Shown in pieces: positions 43,093-51,849 of a stretch of DNA of 64,000 nt. Origin of the DNA: Paenarthrobacter sp. (GTDB lineage: Bacteria; Actinomycetota; Actinomycetes; Actinomycetales; Micrococcaceae); NCBI GenBank assembly GCA_031179305.1, contig JAPSHX010000003.1, forward strand, positions 21,955-85,954. Direction: 5' to 3'. Each line of letters starts with the position of its first letter. Within the stretch, counting starts at the first letter, position 1. A program made the translations under genes and the position numbers. Below the pieces are notes generated by a model. It worked only from the letters and a program-made list of their open reading frames with translations, did not search any database and was not told the DNA's origin.

Positions 43093-43353
43093 TTAGACGA
43101 TGTCGTGGGTCTTGGCGAAGCGCGCAATGGCGCGCTGCGTACCCCTGCTCGCCAGCACTTGGATGAGCGTGCTGACGAAGGCTGAAATCAGCGCGAACGT
43201 CAGGGCCGAGCGAAGGCTCGATTCCATGTCGTCGTTGCCCAAGGGGGGCTTGTTGCCAGTGGCCTTTTCCCACCCTTTGTTGACGAGTTTGGTACCAACG
43301 AAGCCTGCTCCGAGGCTTACTCCGGCACCGATCAGCTTGAAGAAGAGGTTCAT
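43093..43353 (-). CDS. DUF4235 family small membrane protein
   Basis: The 87-aa protein (MNLFFKLIGAGVSLGAGFVGTKLVNKGWEKATGNKPP, then LRSALTFALISAFVSTLIQVLASRGTQRAIAR) has two membrane helices separated by a short Gly/Pro-rich loop, the DUF4235 pattern common in actinobacteria. It is convergent with mrpG and 36 bp downstream of the NUDIX gene on the same strand, so it may be transcribed with it. The function is unknown. Confidence 0.85.
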   Translation of the reverse strand: MNLFFKLIGAGVSLGAGFVGTKLVNKGWEKATGNKPPLGNDDMESSLRSALTFALISAFVSTLIQVLASRGTQRAIARFAKTHDIV

Positions 43354-43389
43354 GCCCCCAGCCTAGCTGGCTCCCGCTCATCTCAAGCG

Positions 43390-44079
43390 CTAGCGTCGGG
43401 TTTCCCGCTCCTTGAGGAACGCAGCCATGGAACCGACAGGTGCCAGTACCGGGACAACATAGTGTTCGGCCGACCAAACAGCATCCACGGTGGCGAATCC
43501 GGCGATTTCTTTGAGCAGGTAATACGTGGGCGGCATCAGCTGAAGAGTTCCCGCAGCCTCCGCGGCAAGAATGCCCGCTACCGGCATCCACAGTGATTGC
43601 CAGGCCTCCGTGGTCTGGTGCAGAGGTTCGGCATCCGGGGAGGGCTTGGCAACGTAAAAGTAGGTGTCGAAGCGCTTGGGCATGTCTGTCGGTGTGATCC
43701 AGTTGGCCCACGGACGGAGGTCCGAGGCATCGATGCGGAGCCCGGCTTCCTCCTTGACTTCACGGATTGCGGCGGTAAGCACTGTTCCGGCGTTCTTTGT
43801 GGCTTCGCCCCGGGCAGTGGAGATGGAGCTGTGCTGCCAGTCGGTCGCGTGGCGTTGAAGCAGTTCCTCGGCGTAGTCCCACCCGGACTCGTCTGCGGCA
43901 TCCACCCGGCCGCCGGGGAAGACCACCATGCCCGCTGCGAAGTCCATGGTGCTGACCCTGTGCTGGACGAACGCTTCCAGGCCGCCCGGTGCATCGCGGA
44001 GCAGGATGACACTCGCGGCAAGGCGCGGTTGGGGCACTTCCTTGGGAAGGGGGAGGTCTTGCTGGGGGAGGTCAGTCAT
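43390..44079 (-). CDS. NUDIX hydrolase
   Basis: The 229-aa protein has N-terminal AASVILLRDAPGGLEAFVQHRVSTMDFAAGMVVFPGGRVD. The NUDIX box is split by an insertion: G near VVFPGG and TAAIREVKEEAGLRIDASDL with REVKEEAG providing the metal-binding REx2EExG core. The layout resembles the NUDT19/CoA-diphosphatase-like group with a long insertion before the helix. It should hydrolyse a nucleoside-diphosphate-linked substrate; which one is not clear. A 73-bp minisatellite lies about 50 bp upstream. Confidence 0.85.
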   Translation of the reverse strand: MTDLPQQDLPLPKEVPQPRLAASVILLRDAPGGLEAFVQHRVSTMDFAAGMVVFPGGRVDAADESGWDYAEELLQRHATDWQHSSISTARGEATKNAGTVLTAAIREVKEEAGLRIDASDLRPWANWITPTDMPKRFDTYFYVAKPSPDAEPLHQTTEAWQSLWMPVAGILAAEAAGTLQLMPPTYYLLKEIAGFATVDAVWSAEHYVVPVLAPVGSMAAFLKERETRR

Positions 44080-44131
44080 GAGGAGTGCCCCTTTGCCGAG
44101 GTGGATTCTGCTGGTTCATTCTCTCAGGTCA

Positions 44132-44421
44132 GTTGTGGGGCCTGGTGTGCGTGCCAAAACCTGGGAGGGGGGCGCAGAGCGGGCCTCGCAACGGACCCCC
44201 TCGTGTTGTGGGGCCTGGTGTGCAGGGAATGGCGTGGGAGGGGGGGCGCAGAGCGGGCCTCGCAGCGGACCCCCTCGTGTTGTGGGGCCTGGTGTGCAGG
44301 GAATGGCGTGGGGGGGGGCGCAGAGCGGGCCTCGCAGCGGACCCCCTCGTGTTGTGGGGCCTGGTGTGCAGGGAATGGCGTGGGGGGAGGGTGCAGAGCG
44401 GGCCTCGCAACGCACCCCGGG
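44132..44421. repeat. Minisatellite: about four tandem copies of a 72-74-bp unit
   Basis: Units starting GTTGTGGGGCCTGGTGTGC begin at 44132, 44205, 44279 and 44351, giving spacings of 73, 74 and 72 bases. Differences cluster in a G-run (8-10 G) and in a few substitutions in the first and last copies. The track ORFs through it only translate the repeat. The array fills the gap between the NUDIX gene and the TPP riboswitch. Confidence 0.92.
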
Positions 44422-44534
44422 GAGCCCTGCAACGCACCACCACTGCCGATTATGACCGCCCGTCGGCAACAGGCCAGCACCCGCCGCAGACTCAGGTGTA
44501 AACTGAACCCGCCCATCAGGGCAGATTTGATAAC

Positions 44535-44652
44535 GACAGGGGAGCGCCGCCGTCGGACTCTGCAGAAATGCAGGAGACGCGAGGGCGCTGAGAGTGCGGA
44601 CAGCCGCAGACCCTCGAACCTGATCCGGTTAGTACCGGCGCAAGGGAGTCGA
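44535..44652 (+). ncRNA. TPP riboswitch (THI element)
   Basis: The sequence has the conserved opening ACAGGGGAGC, the GCTGAGAGTGCGG core, and ACCCTCGAACCTGATCCGGTTAGTACCGGCGCAAGGGAGT, the THI-box pyrophosphate and pyrimidine sensor halves. It lies about 90 bp upstream of ykoE. Thiamine pyrophosphate binding should switch off the transporter. Confidence 0.95.
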
Positions 44653-44740
44653 GCTTCTCAGAGTGTCCGGATCCGGACGGCGCAGGCCAGCCGGATTCCG
44701 GGGAGCACTTTCCCCTCCTGTAACCTCAGGAGGCAGAAAA

Positions 44741-45361
44741 ATGACCACGGTAAACGTGAAGAAGTCCAGTTATAACTGGCGTGTTGTAGACATCGTAGTG
44801 GCGGCCTTGATCGCCATCGCGGGCGGCGTGATCTTCTGGGCATGGTCCCAGGGCGCCGCACTGGTATCCATCCCCATGAATGCGACGTATCCGCCACTCA
44901 CCGGCCTGATTGCCGGTGGCTGGATGATACCCGCGGTCCTGGGCATGCTCATCATTCGCAAGCCGGGTGCAGCCCTGTTCTGCGAAACTGTGGCCGCCAC
45001 CGGCGAACTCATCATGGGTTCGCAGTACGGCACCACAGTGCTCATCTCCGGTCTGCTTCAAGGCCTGGGCGCGGAACTTATCTTTGCCGCTTTCCGCTAC
45101 AAGAAGTTCAACCTGCCCACCGCCCTCCTCGCCGGTGCGGGTGCGGGCCTCTTTTGCGGCCTGAACGACTCCTTCCTCCCGTGGGGTTGGAACATCGCCT
45201 ATGAAGCCGTCGACAAGCTGGCCTACATCACCTTCACCACAATTTCCGGCGCTATCATCGCGGGCGCACTCTCCTGGGTGGCCACACGCGGCCTGGCCAA
45301 GACCGGCGTGCTGAGCTCCTTCGCCTCGCGCAAGGCCGCTTCGGAGCCTGTCTTCAGCTGA
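44741..45361 (+). CDS. ykoE: ECF transporter substrate-binding subunit YkoE (thiamine/HMP type)
   Basis: ATG 44741 follows AGGAGG by eight bases and gives 206 aa. The NWRVVDIVVAALIAIAGGVIFWAWSQG start and several hydrophobic segments (GLIAGGWMIPAVLGMLIIRKPGAALFCETVAATGE) fit YkoE, the S component of thiamine-precursor ECF transporters. The TPP riboswitch upstream strongly supports a hydroxymethylpyrimidine or thiamine substrate. It overlaps ykoD by one base (TGATG). Confidence 0.92.
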   Translation: MTTVNVKKSSYNWRVVDIVVAALIAIAGGVIFWAWSQGAALVSIPMNATYPPLTGLIAGGWMIPAVLGMLIIRKPGAALFCETVAATGELIMGSQYGTTVLISGLLQGLGAELIFAAFRYKKFNLPTALLAGAGAGLFCGLNDSFLPWGWNIAYEAVDKLAYITFTTISGAIIAGALSWVATRGLAKTGVLSSFASRKAASEPVFS

Positions 45362-46956
45362 TGCCGGCCACGCAAAGCGGCGTTGTGAGGCCTGCCGCCA
45401 TCTCAGCCGAGGGCTGGGGTTGGCGGCATGCCGGCCGGGCCCAAGCTGCTGTTCAGGGCCTCGACCTTCGGATCGAACCGGGGGAGCGCGTACTGCTGCT
45501 CGGACCTTCGGGCGCTGGCAAGTCCACACTCCTGCACGCCCTCGCGGGGGTGCTGGGGGATGAGGAAGACGACTCGGATGAGACCGGCTCACTGCTGATC
45601 GACGGCGTTGCGCCCCGCGAGCAGCGGGGACGCGCAGGATTGATGCAACAGGACCCCGAGACGCAAGTGGTTTTGTCGAGGGTTGGCGACGACGTTGCCT
45701 TCGGTGCCGAAAACCTTGCCGTGCCCCGTGATGAGATCTGGTCCCGCGTTCATGAAGCGCTCGACGACGTTGGGTTGCGTACCGCTGCGGGTGGCGGTTT
45801 GCCGTTGGATCACCCGACGGCGGCGCTCTCCGGCGGCCAGAAGCAGCGCCTTGCGCTTGCAGGCATCTTGGCGATGCGGCCCGGCCTGATCCTGCTGGAC
45901 GAACCAACGGCCAACCTGGATCCTGCAGGGGTGCTGGAGGTCCGTGACGCCGTAGGGCGATGCCTGGACAAGACCGGCGCCACTCTGGTTGTGGTGGAAC
46001 ATCGTGTGTCCGTGTGGAAAGACCTGGTGGACAGGATCGTGGTCCTGCAGCCGGGATCGGCGACCGGAATCAGTGGCACAGGATCCGGCACCGGGAAGGG
46101 TGCCGGCGGCGTCCTCTTGGACGGACCGCCCGATCAGGTCCTCTCCGAGGCCCGTACCATGCTGATGTCGGCCGGCGTCTGGGTACCGGGATACGTTCCG
46201 ACAACCCGTACCCGCCTCAACGAACCCGACACCGCGCAGCTTCTCCTCGCCGCCCAGGACCTTGCCGTTTCCCGCGAAAAGCCCCGGCGCAAAGGCTTCA
46301 AGACCATCCCGCCCGTACCGGTGCAAACGGGCATCAGCGCACAGGTCCGGGCAGGACATGCCTTGACCATTACAGGCCCAAACGGTGCGGGCAAGTCCAC
46401 GTTCGCGCTCACGTTGGCCGGCCTATTGGCGCCTGTGGAAGGCAAAGTGAGTGCCGCCGTCGAACTTTCCGAAGGTGCGGGCATTGATCCCTACAAGTGG
46501 AAGGCCGAGCAGCTGATTTCCCGCATCGGGACAGTGTTCCAAGAGCCCGAGCACCAATTCGTCACAGGCAAGGTCCTGGATGAATTGATGTTTGGGCCCA
46601 AGCATTTGGGTCATGGTGAGGAACGGGTTGATGAATTGCTGGAGCGGTTGCGGCTAACACATCTCGTCGATGCGAACCCCTACACGCTGTCCGGCGGGGA
46701 AAAGCGCCGGCTCTCGGTGGCCACGGTGCTCGCAGCACACCCCAAAGTCCTGGTGCTCGACGAACCCACGTTTGGCCAGGACGCGAATACCTGGGCCGAA
46801 CTGGCGTCGTTCCTTTCCGAGTTGCTGGACGCAGGGACCGCAGTGGTCTCCGTGACCCATGATCAGGAATTCAGCGCAGTACTCGGCGGAACGGAACTGA
46901 GGCTCGGCCCGATATCGCAGGGCAGGGCAACGCATCAGGAAGCGGGTGCAGCGTGA
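45361..46956 (+). CDS. ykoD: ECF transporter ATPase with two fused nucleotide-binding domains (YkoD)
   Basis: The 531-aa protein holds two ABC ATPase domains. The first has Walker A GPSGAGKST, LSGGQKQRLALAGIL and ILLDEPTANLDPAG; the second has GPNGAGKST, LSGGEKRRLSVATVL and LVLDEPTFGQDA. They replace the separate EcfA1/A2 subunits. It lies between ykoE and ykoC in an overlapped operon under the TPP riboswitch and powers vitamin uptake. Confidence 0.95.
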   Translation: MPATQSGVVRPAAISAEGWGWRHAGRAQAAVQGLDLRIEPGERVLLLGPSGAGKSTLLHALAGVLGDEEDDSDETGSLLIDGVAPREQRGRAGLMQQDPETQVVLSRVGDDVAFGAENLAVPRDEIWSRVHEALDDVGLRTAAGGGLPLDHPTAALSGGQKQRLALAGILAMRPGLILLDEPTANLDPAGVLEVRDAVGRCLDKTGATLVVVEHRVSVWKDLVDRIVVLQPGSATGISGTGSGTGKGAGGVLLDGPPDQVLSEARTMLMSAGVWVPGYVPTTRTRLNEPDTAQLLLAAQDLAVSREKPRRKGFKTIPPVPVQTGISAQVRAGHALTITGPNGAGKSTFALTLAGLLAPVEGKVSAAVELSEGAGIDPYKWKAEQLISRIGTVFQEPEHQFVTGKVLDELMFGPKHLGHGEERVDELLERLRLTHLVDANPYTLSGGEKRRLSVATVLAAHPKVLVLDEPTFGQDANTWAELASFLSELLDAGTAVVSVTHDQEFSAVLGGTELRLGPISQGRATHQEAGAA

Positions 46957-47747
46957 GGGATGCACTGAACATCCGCGGAAACCAAGCCCTGCTCACCCAA
47001 GCCAACCCTTTGGCGAAGTTCGTGTCGGTCTTCCTGATTTCCCTGGTGCTGGCCTTGTCCATCGACTGGGTCTCTGCGTCAACGGCGCTCCTTGCGGAAC
47101 TGGCTCTTTTCCCGCTTGCAGGACTCACCATCAGGCTCCTATGGCAGCGGGCCTGGCCCCTGATCATCGCGGCGGCGATAGGCGGCTGGAGCACTGCAAT
47201 AGTGGCGGCGGACAGCGGCGCTGTACTGCTCGACGTCGGACTCTGGTCCATCAGCGAAGGTTCCCTTGAGCTGGGGCTGGGTTTCATGCTGCGCGGTTTG
47301 GCGATTGCGTTGCCGGCGATCCTGCTGATGACATGCACGGATCCCACCGACCTGGCCGACGCGCTGGCCCAGAAAGCCAAGCTGCCGCCCCGCTTTGTCC
47401 TCGGATCCTTGGCGGCGATGAGGCTGGTAGGGCTCATGGCGGAGGAATGGCAGACCATCGGAATGGCCCGCCGCGCCCGTGGAGTCGGTTCCCAGGGCAG
47501 CCCGTTCCAGCGCTTGAAGGCTACGCTCGGCCAGAGTTTCGGTCTGTTGGTGCAGGCTGTTCGGCGGGCATCGCGGCTGGCAGTGACCATGGAAGCGCGC
47601 GGCTTTGGCGGTGGACAACGGACGTGGGCGCGTGAATCCACGTACTCAATGCTGGACGTGTGGGTGGTCCTTGGTGGGCTGGTCATCGCGGCCGGTGCAG
47701 TGCTGGCGGCTGTGGGTGCGGGAACCTGGAGTTTTGTCTGGCGCTAG
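46953..47747 (+). CDS. ykoC: ECF transporter transmembrane subunit YkoC
   Basis: The 264-aa T-component starts in a GTGA overlap with ykoD. The conserved coupling helices ARRARGVGSQGSPFQRLKATLGQSF and AVTMEARGFGGGQRTWARES include the two Ala-Arg-Gly motifs diagnostic of EcfT proteins. About five membrane segments are visible. It couples the ATPase to the substrate-binding protein YkoE. Its end overlaps the opposing acetyltransferase gene by four bases. Confidence 0.92.
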   Translation: MRDALNIRGNQALLTQANPLAKFVSVFLISLVLALSIDWVSASTALLAELALFPLAGLTIRLLWQRAWPLIIAAAIGGWSTAIVAADSGAVLLDVGLWSISEGSLELGLGFMLRGLAIALPAILLMTCTDPTDLADALAQKAKLPPRFVLGSLAAMRLVGLMAEEWQTIGMARRARGVGSQGSPFQRLKATLGQSFGLLVQAVRRASRLAVTMEARGFGGGQRTWARESTYSMLDVWVVLGGLVIAAGAVLAAVGAGTWSFVWR

Positions 47748-48343
47748 CGGGTCCGCTGCTCCTGGATCTCATCGAAGCCTGCACGCGTAAGGAACCCCAA
47801 TTGGGCCTCCTTTTCGGCGAGCTGAATGATGGGTCCCAGTTCGAAGCACGTCGCTTCCAGCCGGCGAAGGGCCTTGGCATTGCGGGAGTCCGGCTCCACC
47901 ACAACCCGGTCCTTGCCCGGCAGGGAGAACATGTACTTGATCAAGGACGTGCCCAGCTTCGGGGTGAAATGCGGAATGGGCCTTGTGGCCGGGGCGAGCA
48001 GCAGGTGCATGCCGATGTCTTCCTCCCGGGCAGGGTAGGCCTCTCCGACGGGATCGTAGAGAGGCTCGTAGGTCTGGAAGAGGGCCAGTGGCTCCCCGTC
48101 AAGGATGGCCAGGAACGCGTGGTGGGTTTCCAGCGAGTCAAGGAACTCGTAAATCCCCAGGACTTCTTCGCGGGAGTTTTCCATCATTCCCCAGAACTTG
48201 GCGCGGGGCTGGGTCACCCATTCGAAGATCAGGTCGATGTCCTCGCCGGGTACCAGTGGAACAATCCGGAGTGCACCCCATCCTTCGAGGTTTTCGGAGT
48301 AGACGGTGGTGCGGACCGAGAAGTCCTGTGTGGTGGTGGTCAT
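47744..48343 (-). CDS. GNAT acetyltransferase of the siderophore (AlcB/RhbD/IucB-like) type
   Basis: The 199-aa protein includes LRIVPLVPGEDIDLIFEWVTQPRAKFWGMMENSREEV, YPAREEDIGMHLLLAPATRP and RVVVEPDSRNAKALRRLEATCFELGPIIQLAEKEAQL, a pattern shared by N-hydroxy-lysine/cadaverine/diaminobutane acetyltransferases of hydroxamate siderophore pathways. It is downstream of the penicillin-acylase-family gene on the same strand, with an iron box at their shared divergent promoter. That supports a role in iron acquisition. The hydroxylamine substrate is not known from this window. Confidence 0.8.
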   Translation of the reverse strand: MTTTTQDFSVRTTVYSENLEGWGALRIVPLVPGEDIDLIFEWVTQPRAKFWGMMENSREEVLGIYEFLDSLETHHAFLAILDGEPLALFQTYEPLYDPVGEAYPAREEDIGMHLLLAPATRPIPHFTPKLGTSLIKYMFSLPGKDRVVVEPDSRNAKALRRLEATCFELGPIIQLAEKEAQLGFLTRAGFDEIQEQRTR

Positions 48344-48404
48344 GTTTTCCTTCGGGGGCTGTTGACTGGGCTGATGTCGGGACTGATGCGGGAACAGGAA
48401 TGAG

Positions 48405-50525
48405 TCAGGGCGTGTCGTTGGTCAGAAGCGACCAGTCAGTGACCACCGGGGCGAGTTCCCCGGCTGCCCAGAGCGGGAGTTGGTCGGCGAAGTGCATGTG
48501 ACCAGGCGCGCCGGAGGCGCCGAATGGCACGATCCAGCGGCTGTTGCTCCGGTCGGCCAGGTCCCAAACGTAGCGGGCTACGGGTCCGCGGAAGCTTCTG
48601 TCATCAACGCCGGGGAGACTCTCGGTGCACAGGACACACCCGGTATCTCCACTGAGGTCGGCAGCGGGTGCCCATGACGCGAGGGGGCCGGGGAGGACAT
48701 GAACCGGCAGGAGCTTGTGCCGGTCACCCCAAGCGGCACCATTCAGCATGGATTCTTCCAACGCGGCGTCTTCAAGCGCCGCGGCAGCTTCCACTCCGAC
48801 GCTGATGCCAAGCTCGGAGCCACGAACCAGCAGAGTCTCAAGTGCAAAACCGATGCGGGACGCCACAGACAACCACGGCCCGAACAAGGGTGAGTAGCCT
48901 GTGGGCTCATTCAAGGGCGCAAGCGCGGAATGCTGTGCCACGCGCTGGACCAGCGCACCACGCCACGCAGCGAAAACGGCGGCCTGATGGCTGCCTGTTT
49001 CCATCAGGCCATCCCAGTCCAACAGAAGGATCCGCAACTCCTTGGCCTCCTTGGACAGATTCCCGGCATCCAGGCCGGAGAGCATCGACCGGAATAATGG
49101 CCACGGACCCAGCAGGGTGTCCGTGTGGATGGCCCGCATATCGTCCACGGACAAAGGTCCGGGAGCCAGCTCCAGCAATTCCCGGATGCGCCGGGCACGA
49201 TGCGCAGGTGCGAATTCCATGGCCACCTGATCACCGCCTCCTGCCGCGCGGTCATTCGCACTCACGGCAAATTGCTGGACCTCGGTGCGTGGCAGGATCA
49301 CATACTGGCCCTCCCACTCATGACGGGCGGAGAAGGCAGGAGCGGGCAAGCGCCGGTTGGCCGGATTGCGCTGCGGGACCAGCCCGGCAACGAAATGCCG
49401 AACGGACCCGTGAGCGTCCGCGGCCACCACGCTGTTGACCGGCTCCACCCACGCATCCAAGGCAGCTTCCACCTCGGAGACGCTTTGGCTCCGTAGCAGC
49501 GGCAGGAGGGCCTCGAACCCCAACCGCCCCTCAACCCTTGCCGGGAAGCGCAAACTGAGGGCGCCGCCGTCGGGCGTTTCCGAGATGACCGGCCCCCGAT
49601 CGGTCTCGATAATCTCAACGAACACAGCCTCACCGTCGCGGACACGGATGGTTTCGGAACTTACGACGACGGGTTCCCAGCCTTCAGCTCCGCGCGCCTC
49701 GATGCGCTCACCCGTAAAGTCGCTGACCCGGCGCAACTCCTCGACAAAAAGGTCCTGGTAGTCGGCCATGGCGTTGGTAATGGCCCAAGCGGTGCTGCCC
49801 GTGTGGGCGAAATGGGGGAGGCCGGGGACGCCGGGGAACGCAAATCCGATCGCATCGAAATCCGGGCAGGCGAGCCGTATTTGCTGGTAGACGCCCGGCA
49901 GTTCCATGAGGCGGTGTGGGTCGCCGGCGATCAGCGGAAGCCCGCTGGCCGTCGTCGAGCCATGCGCTGCCCAAGCGTTGCTGCCTGACCAAACCGGCGC
50001 CTCGATGCTGAACAAGCCCACGGCGTCGTCGCCGAGTGTCCGCGCGACGTGGGCCCTGAACAGCTTGTTGGGGAAAGTGGAAAACAGGATGTGGTGCACC
50101 AGGAAGACTCCGAGCGGGGTCCACGGGTTCCACGGCTCGGGTAGGCTGCCGGATTCCTCAAACTCGGGCCCGCCGCGTCGACCGTCCGCCAAGGCCTGAT
50201 TGACGCCGGCCACGTATTGCCCGCACCAACGCCGAGTGTCGGCGTCGAGGTTCTCAAAGCAGCGACGCGCGGTGTCATCGAGCCTGGCTTGGCGCGCGAA
50301 CCGGTCCCAGACCACCACTTCGGCACCCAAAACCTCGGCTGCGCGGCCTTCCGAACGCCACCGTTCCAGCTCGATCTGCCACGAGCGGTCCACGGCCGCG
50401 TTCATGCCCTGGAGAAAGGCGAGGTCATCGGCGGAATCGGCCCACAAATGCGGGATCCCCCACTCATCGCGGTACGTTCCGCGGCCGCCTGCCGGGGCAG
50501 AAGGGTGCGTCGGGGCAGGCGTCAT
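48405..50525 (-). CDS. Penicillin acylase family (Ntn-hydrolase) protein
   Basis: The 706-aa protein has the alpha-subunit start TYRDEWGIPHLWADSADDLAFLQGMNAAVDRSWQIEL. The probable autocleavage site is WSGSNAWAAHGS, with Ser at the new beta-subunit N-terminus, followed by LIAGDPHRLMELPGVYQQIRL and SANDRAAGGGDQVAMEF. It has no signal peptide, unlike secreted penicillin acylases and PvdQ, so it probably acts in the cytoplasm. The start ATG lies 22 bp from a DtxR/IdeR-type iron box. A siderophore-linked acyl-removing role is inferred from context only. Confidence 0.85.
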   Translation of the reverse strand: MTPAPTHPSAPAGGRGTYRDEWGIPHLWADSADDLAFLQGMNAAVDRSWQIELERWRSEGRAAEVLGAEVVVWDRFARQARLDDTARRCFENLDADTRRWCGQYVAGVNQALADGRRGGPEFEESGSLPEPWNPWTPLGVFLVHHILFSTFPNKLFRAHVARTLGDDAVGLFSIEAPVWSGSNAWAAHGSTTASGLPLIAGDPHRLMELPGVYQQIRLACPDFDAIGFAFPGVPGLPHFAHTGSTAWAITNAMADYQDLFVEELRRVSDFTGERIEARGAEGWEPVVVSSETIRVRDGEAVFVEIIETDRGPVISETPDGGALSLRFPARVEGRLGFEALLPLLRSQSVSEVEAALDAWVEPVNSVVAADAHGSVRHFVAGLVPQRNPANRRLPAPAFSARHEWEGQYVILPRTEVQQFAVSANDRAAGGGDQVAMEFAPAHRARRIRELLELAPGPLSVDDMRAIHTDTLLGPWPLFRSMLSGLDAGNLSKEAKELRILLLDWDGLMETGSHQAAVFAAWRGALVQRVAQHSALAPLNEPTGYSPLFGPWLSVASRIGFALETLLVRGSELGISVGVEAAAALEDAALEESMLNGAAWGDRHKLLPVHVLPGPLASWAPAADLSGDTGCVLCTESLPGVDDRSFRGPVARYVWDLADRSNSRWIVPFGASGAPGHMHFADQLPLWAAGELAPVVTDWSLLTNDTP

Positions 50526-50546
50526 AATCTCTGGCCGCTTTCGAGC

Positions 50547-50565
50547 TTAGGTTAGGCTTACTTAA
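50547..50565. promoter_or_regulatory. DtxR/IdeR-type iron box
   Basis: TTAGGTTAGGCTTACTTAA matches the DtxR/IdeR consensus TTAGGTTAGGCTAACCTAA at 17 of 19 positions. It lies between the divergent penicillin-acylase-family and siderophore-interacting genes and probably represses both when iron is sufficient. Confidence 0.85.
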
Positions 50566-50626
50566 GCTCAAGATAAATGGCTTTGGCCCCGTTCACAAAT
50601 CGTGGACGTTCGTGAAGGAGTGTTGC

Positions 50627-51361
50627 TTGAAGCGGAATTGGGAAGGCGTCGTCCTCAAAGTCCTGGGCGCCAAAGACTTCACCCTAGAGGTCACGGGTCG
50701 GGAAGAGATCACCCCGGACTTCCTCCGCGTGCATGTGCGGGATGGGGGATTGCTGCAGCGTAGCGGCCTGCACCCCACCATGTGGATCCGACTCTGGTTT
50801 GACGATTCCGGTAAGGCCCACCAACGCGCCTACACGTTGGTCGATGCCTCGCCTGCGGACGGCACGTTCAGCATGGATTTCGCGATGCACAACGGCGTTG
50901 CTGCGGACTGGGCCCGCTCAGCGCAACCCGGTGACACCATCGACGCCACAGTCCAAGGCAGTTCCTTCACCTTCCCGCAGCCCGCTCCGCGTCGGATCTG
51001 GGTGGTGGGCGATCCTGCCTCCATTCCGGCTATCAATTCGCTCCTGGATGAGCGGCAGCGTGTTGCCGCAGGCGCGGCTCCAGTGACCGCCTGGCTCGAA
51101 TACCAGCACGACGCCGACCCCTCGCTTGAGGTGCGTACCTCCGATTCCGACGTCGTCACCTGGATTCCGCGCAAACGCGACGGCGCCGCTCTGGTGGAAG
51201 AAGTCTGCGATGGGCTCACGGCCGACACGGTTTCCGTGGGCGAAGACTTCTTCTGGATCGCGTGCGAAGCCTCAAATGCGCGGGCAATCGTCAAGCACCT
51301 TCGGAAAGAACTCGGCGTGGACAAGCACCGGATTGATGCCTTGGGGTACTGGCGGGTCTAG
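50627..51361 (+). CDS. Siderophore-interacting protein (FAD-binding ferric-siderophore reductase)
   Basis: I use the TTG at 50627 (LKRNWEGVVLKVLGAKDFTLEV, 244 aa), seven bases after GAAGGAG; the track's GTG 50612 lies within that ribosome-binding region. The protein has FAD-binding GKAHQRAYTLVDASP, ATVQGSSFTFPQPAPRRIWVVGDPASIPAI and the terminal IDALGYWRV typical of the ViuB/SIP family. It should release iron from imported ferric siderophores in the cytoplasm. It is divergent from the penicillin-acylase-family gene with a shared iron box. Confidence 0.9.
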   Translation: MKRNWEGVVLKVLGAKDFTLEVTGREEITPDFLRVHVRDGGLLQRSGLHPTMWIRLWFDDSGKAHQRAYTLVDASPADGTFSMDFAMHNGVAADWARSAQPGDTIDATVQGSSFTFPQPAPRRIWVVGDPASIPAINSLLDERQRVAAGAAPVTAWLEYQHDADPSLEVRTSDSDVVTWIPRKRDGAALVEEVCDGLTADTVSVGEDFFWIACEASNARAIVKHLRKELGVDKHRIDALGYWRV

Positions 51362-51372
51362 TTCTTCGCGCG

Positions 51373-51849
51373 TTACTCGCGCCAGTTCAGGAAGCCCTTC
51401 TGCCCCTGCGGCGGAGTGAGCACCACGTCGCGGCCGTACTTCTTCCTGGCATCGGCCCCTGAGAATGCGTCCGGGACAATGCGGACCGCTTTAGTTACCT
51501 TGCCGTCTTTCAGGAAGACGAAAAGTGCCGGTGAAGCGGTGTAGCGGCTCTCCTTGGTGAGGGGTTCGCCAAAGGCCTCCTCAATGTCCTTGGCCGGGGT
51601 TCCGGACGTGACGAAACCTGCTTGGTCCCAGTCGAAGTCCGTCGCGTCGGCCAGTTTGAGTGACGTGCCGTTCTTGGCGGACGCCAGGACTTGATCGTTG
51701 AGGTGATCGTTCGTTTCGGGCATGACGGATCCTCCGAGGGAACAGGCGGCCAAGGCGCAGGCCAGGACAAAGGTGAGCAAACTGGTAACGGTGACACGGA
51801 CCGCTGCGGTCTTGGGGCGGCGTCGTAGTTTGATGCCTGGAAGAGTCAC
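51373..51849 (-). CDS. Putative lipoprotein, 158 aa
   Basis: A hydrophobic segment (VTVTSLLTFVLACALAACSLGG) ends in a lipobox LAAC, so it is predicted to be lipidated and anchored outside. The rest (GTSLKLADATDFDWDQAGFVTSGTPAKDIEEAFG, ALFVFLKDGKVTKAVRIVPDAFSG) resembles small actinobacterial lipoproteins without assigned function. Its start overlaps the DUF6973 gene's end by four bases, so the two are co-translated. An immunity or chaperone role for its partner is speculative. Confidence 0.8.
   Translation of the reverse strand: MTLPGIKLRRRPKTAAVRVTVTSLLTFVLACALAACSLGGSVMPETNDHLNDQVLASAKNGTSLKLADATDFDWDQAGFVTSGTPAKDIEEAFGEPLTKESRYTASPALFVFLKDGKVTKAVRIVPDAFSGADARKKYGRDVVLTPPQGQKGFLNWRE

Noticed and set aside
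44132-44421. Possible CRISPR array
   Set aside because: The units are contiguous tandem copies with no unique spacers, and no cas genes are present.
44124-44516. Repetitive minus-strand ORFs with HAIPCTPGPTTRGG repeats
   Set aside because: They only translate the 73-bp minisatellite; unit lengths of 72-74 break the frame between copies.
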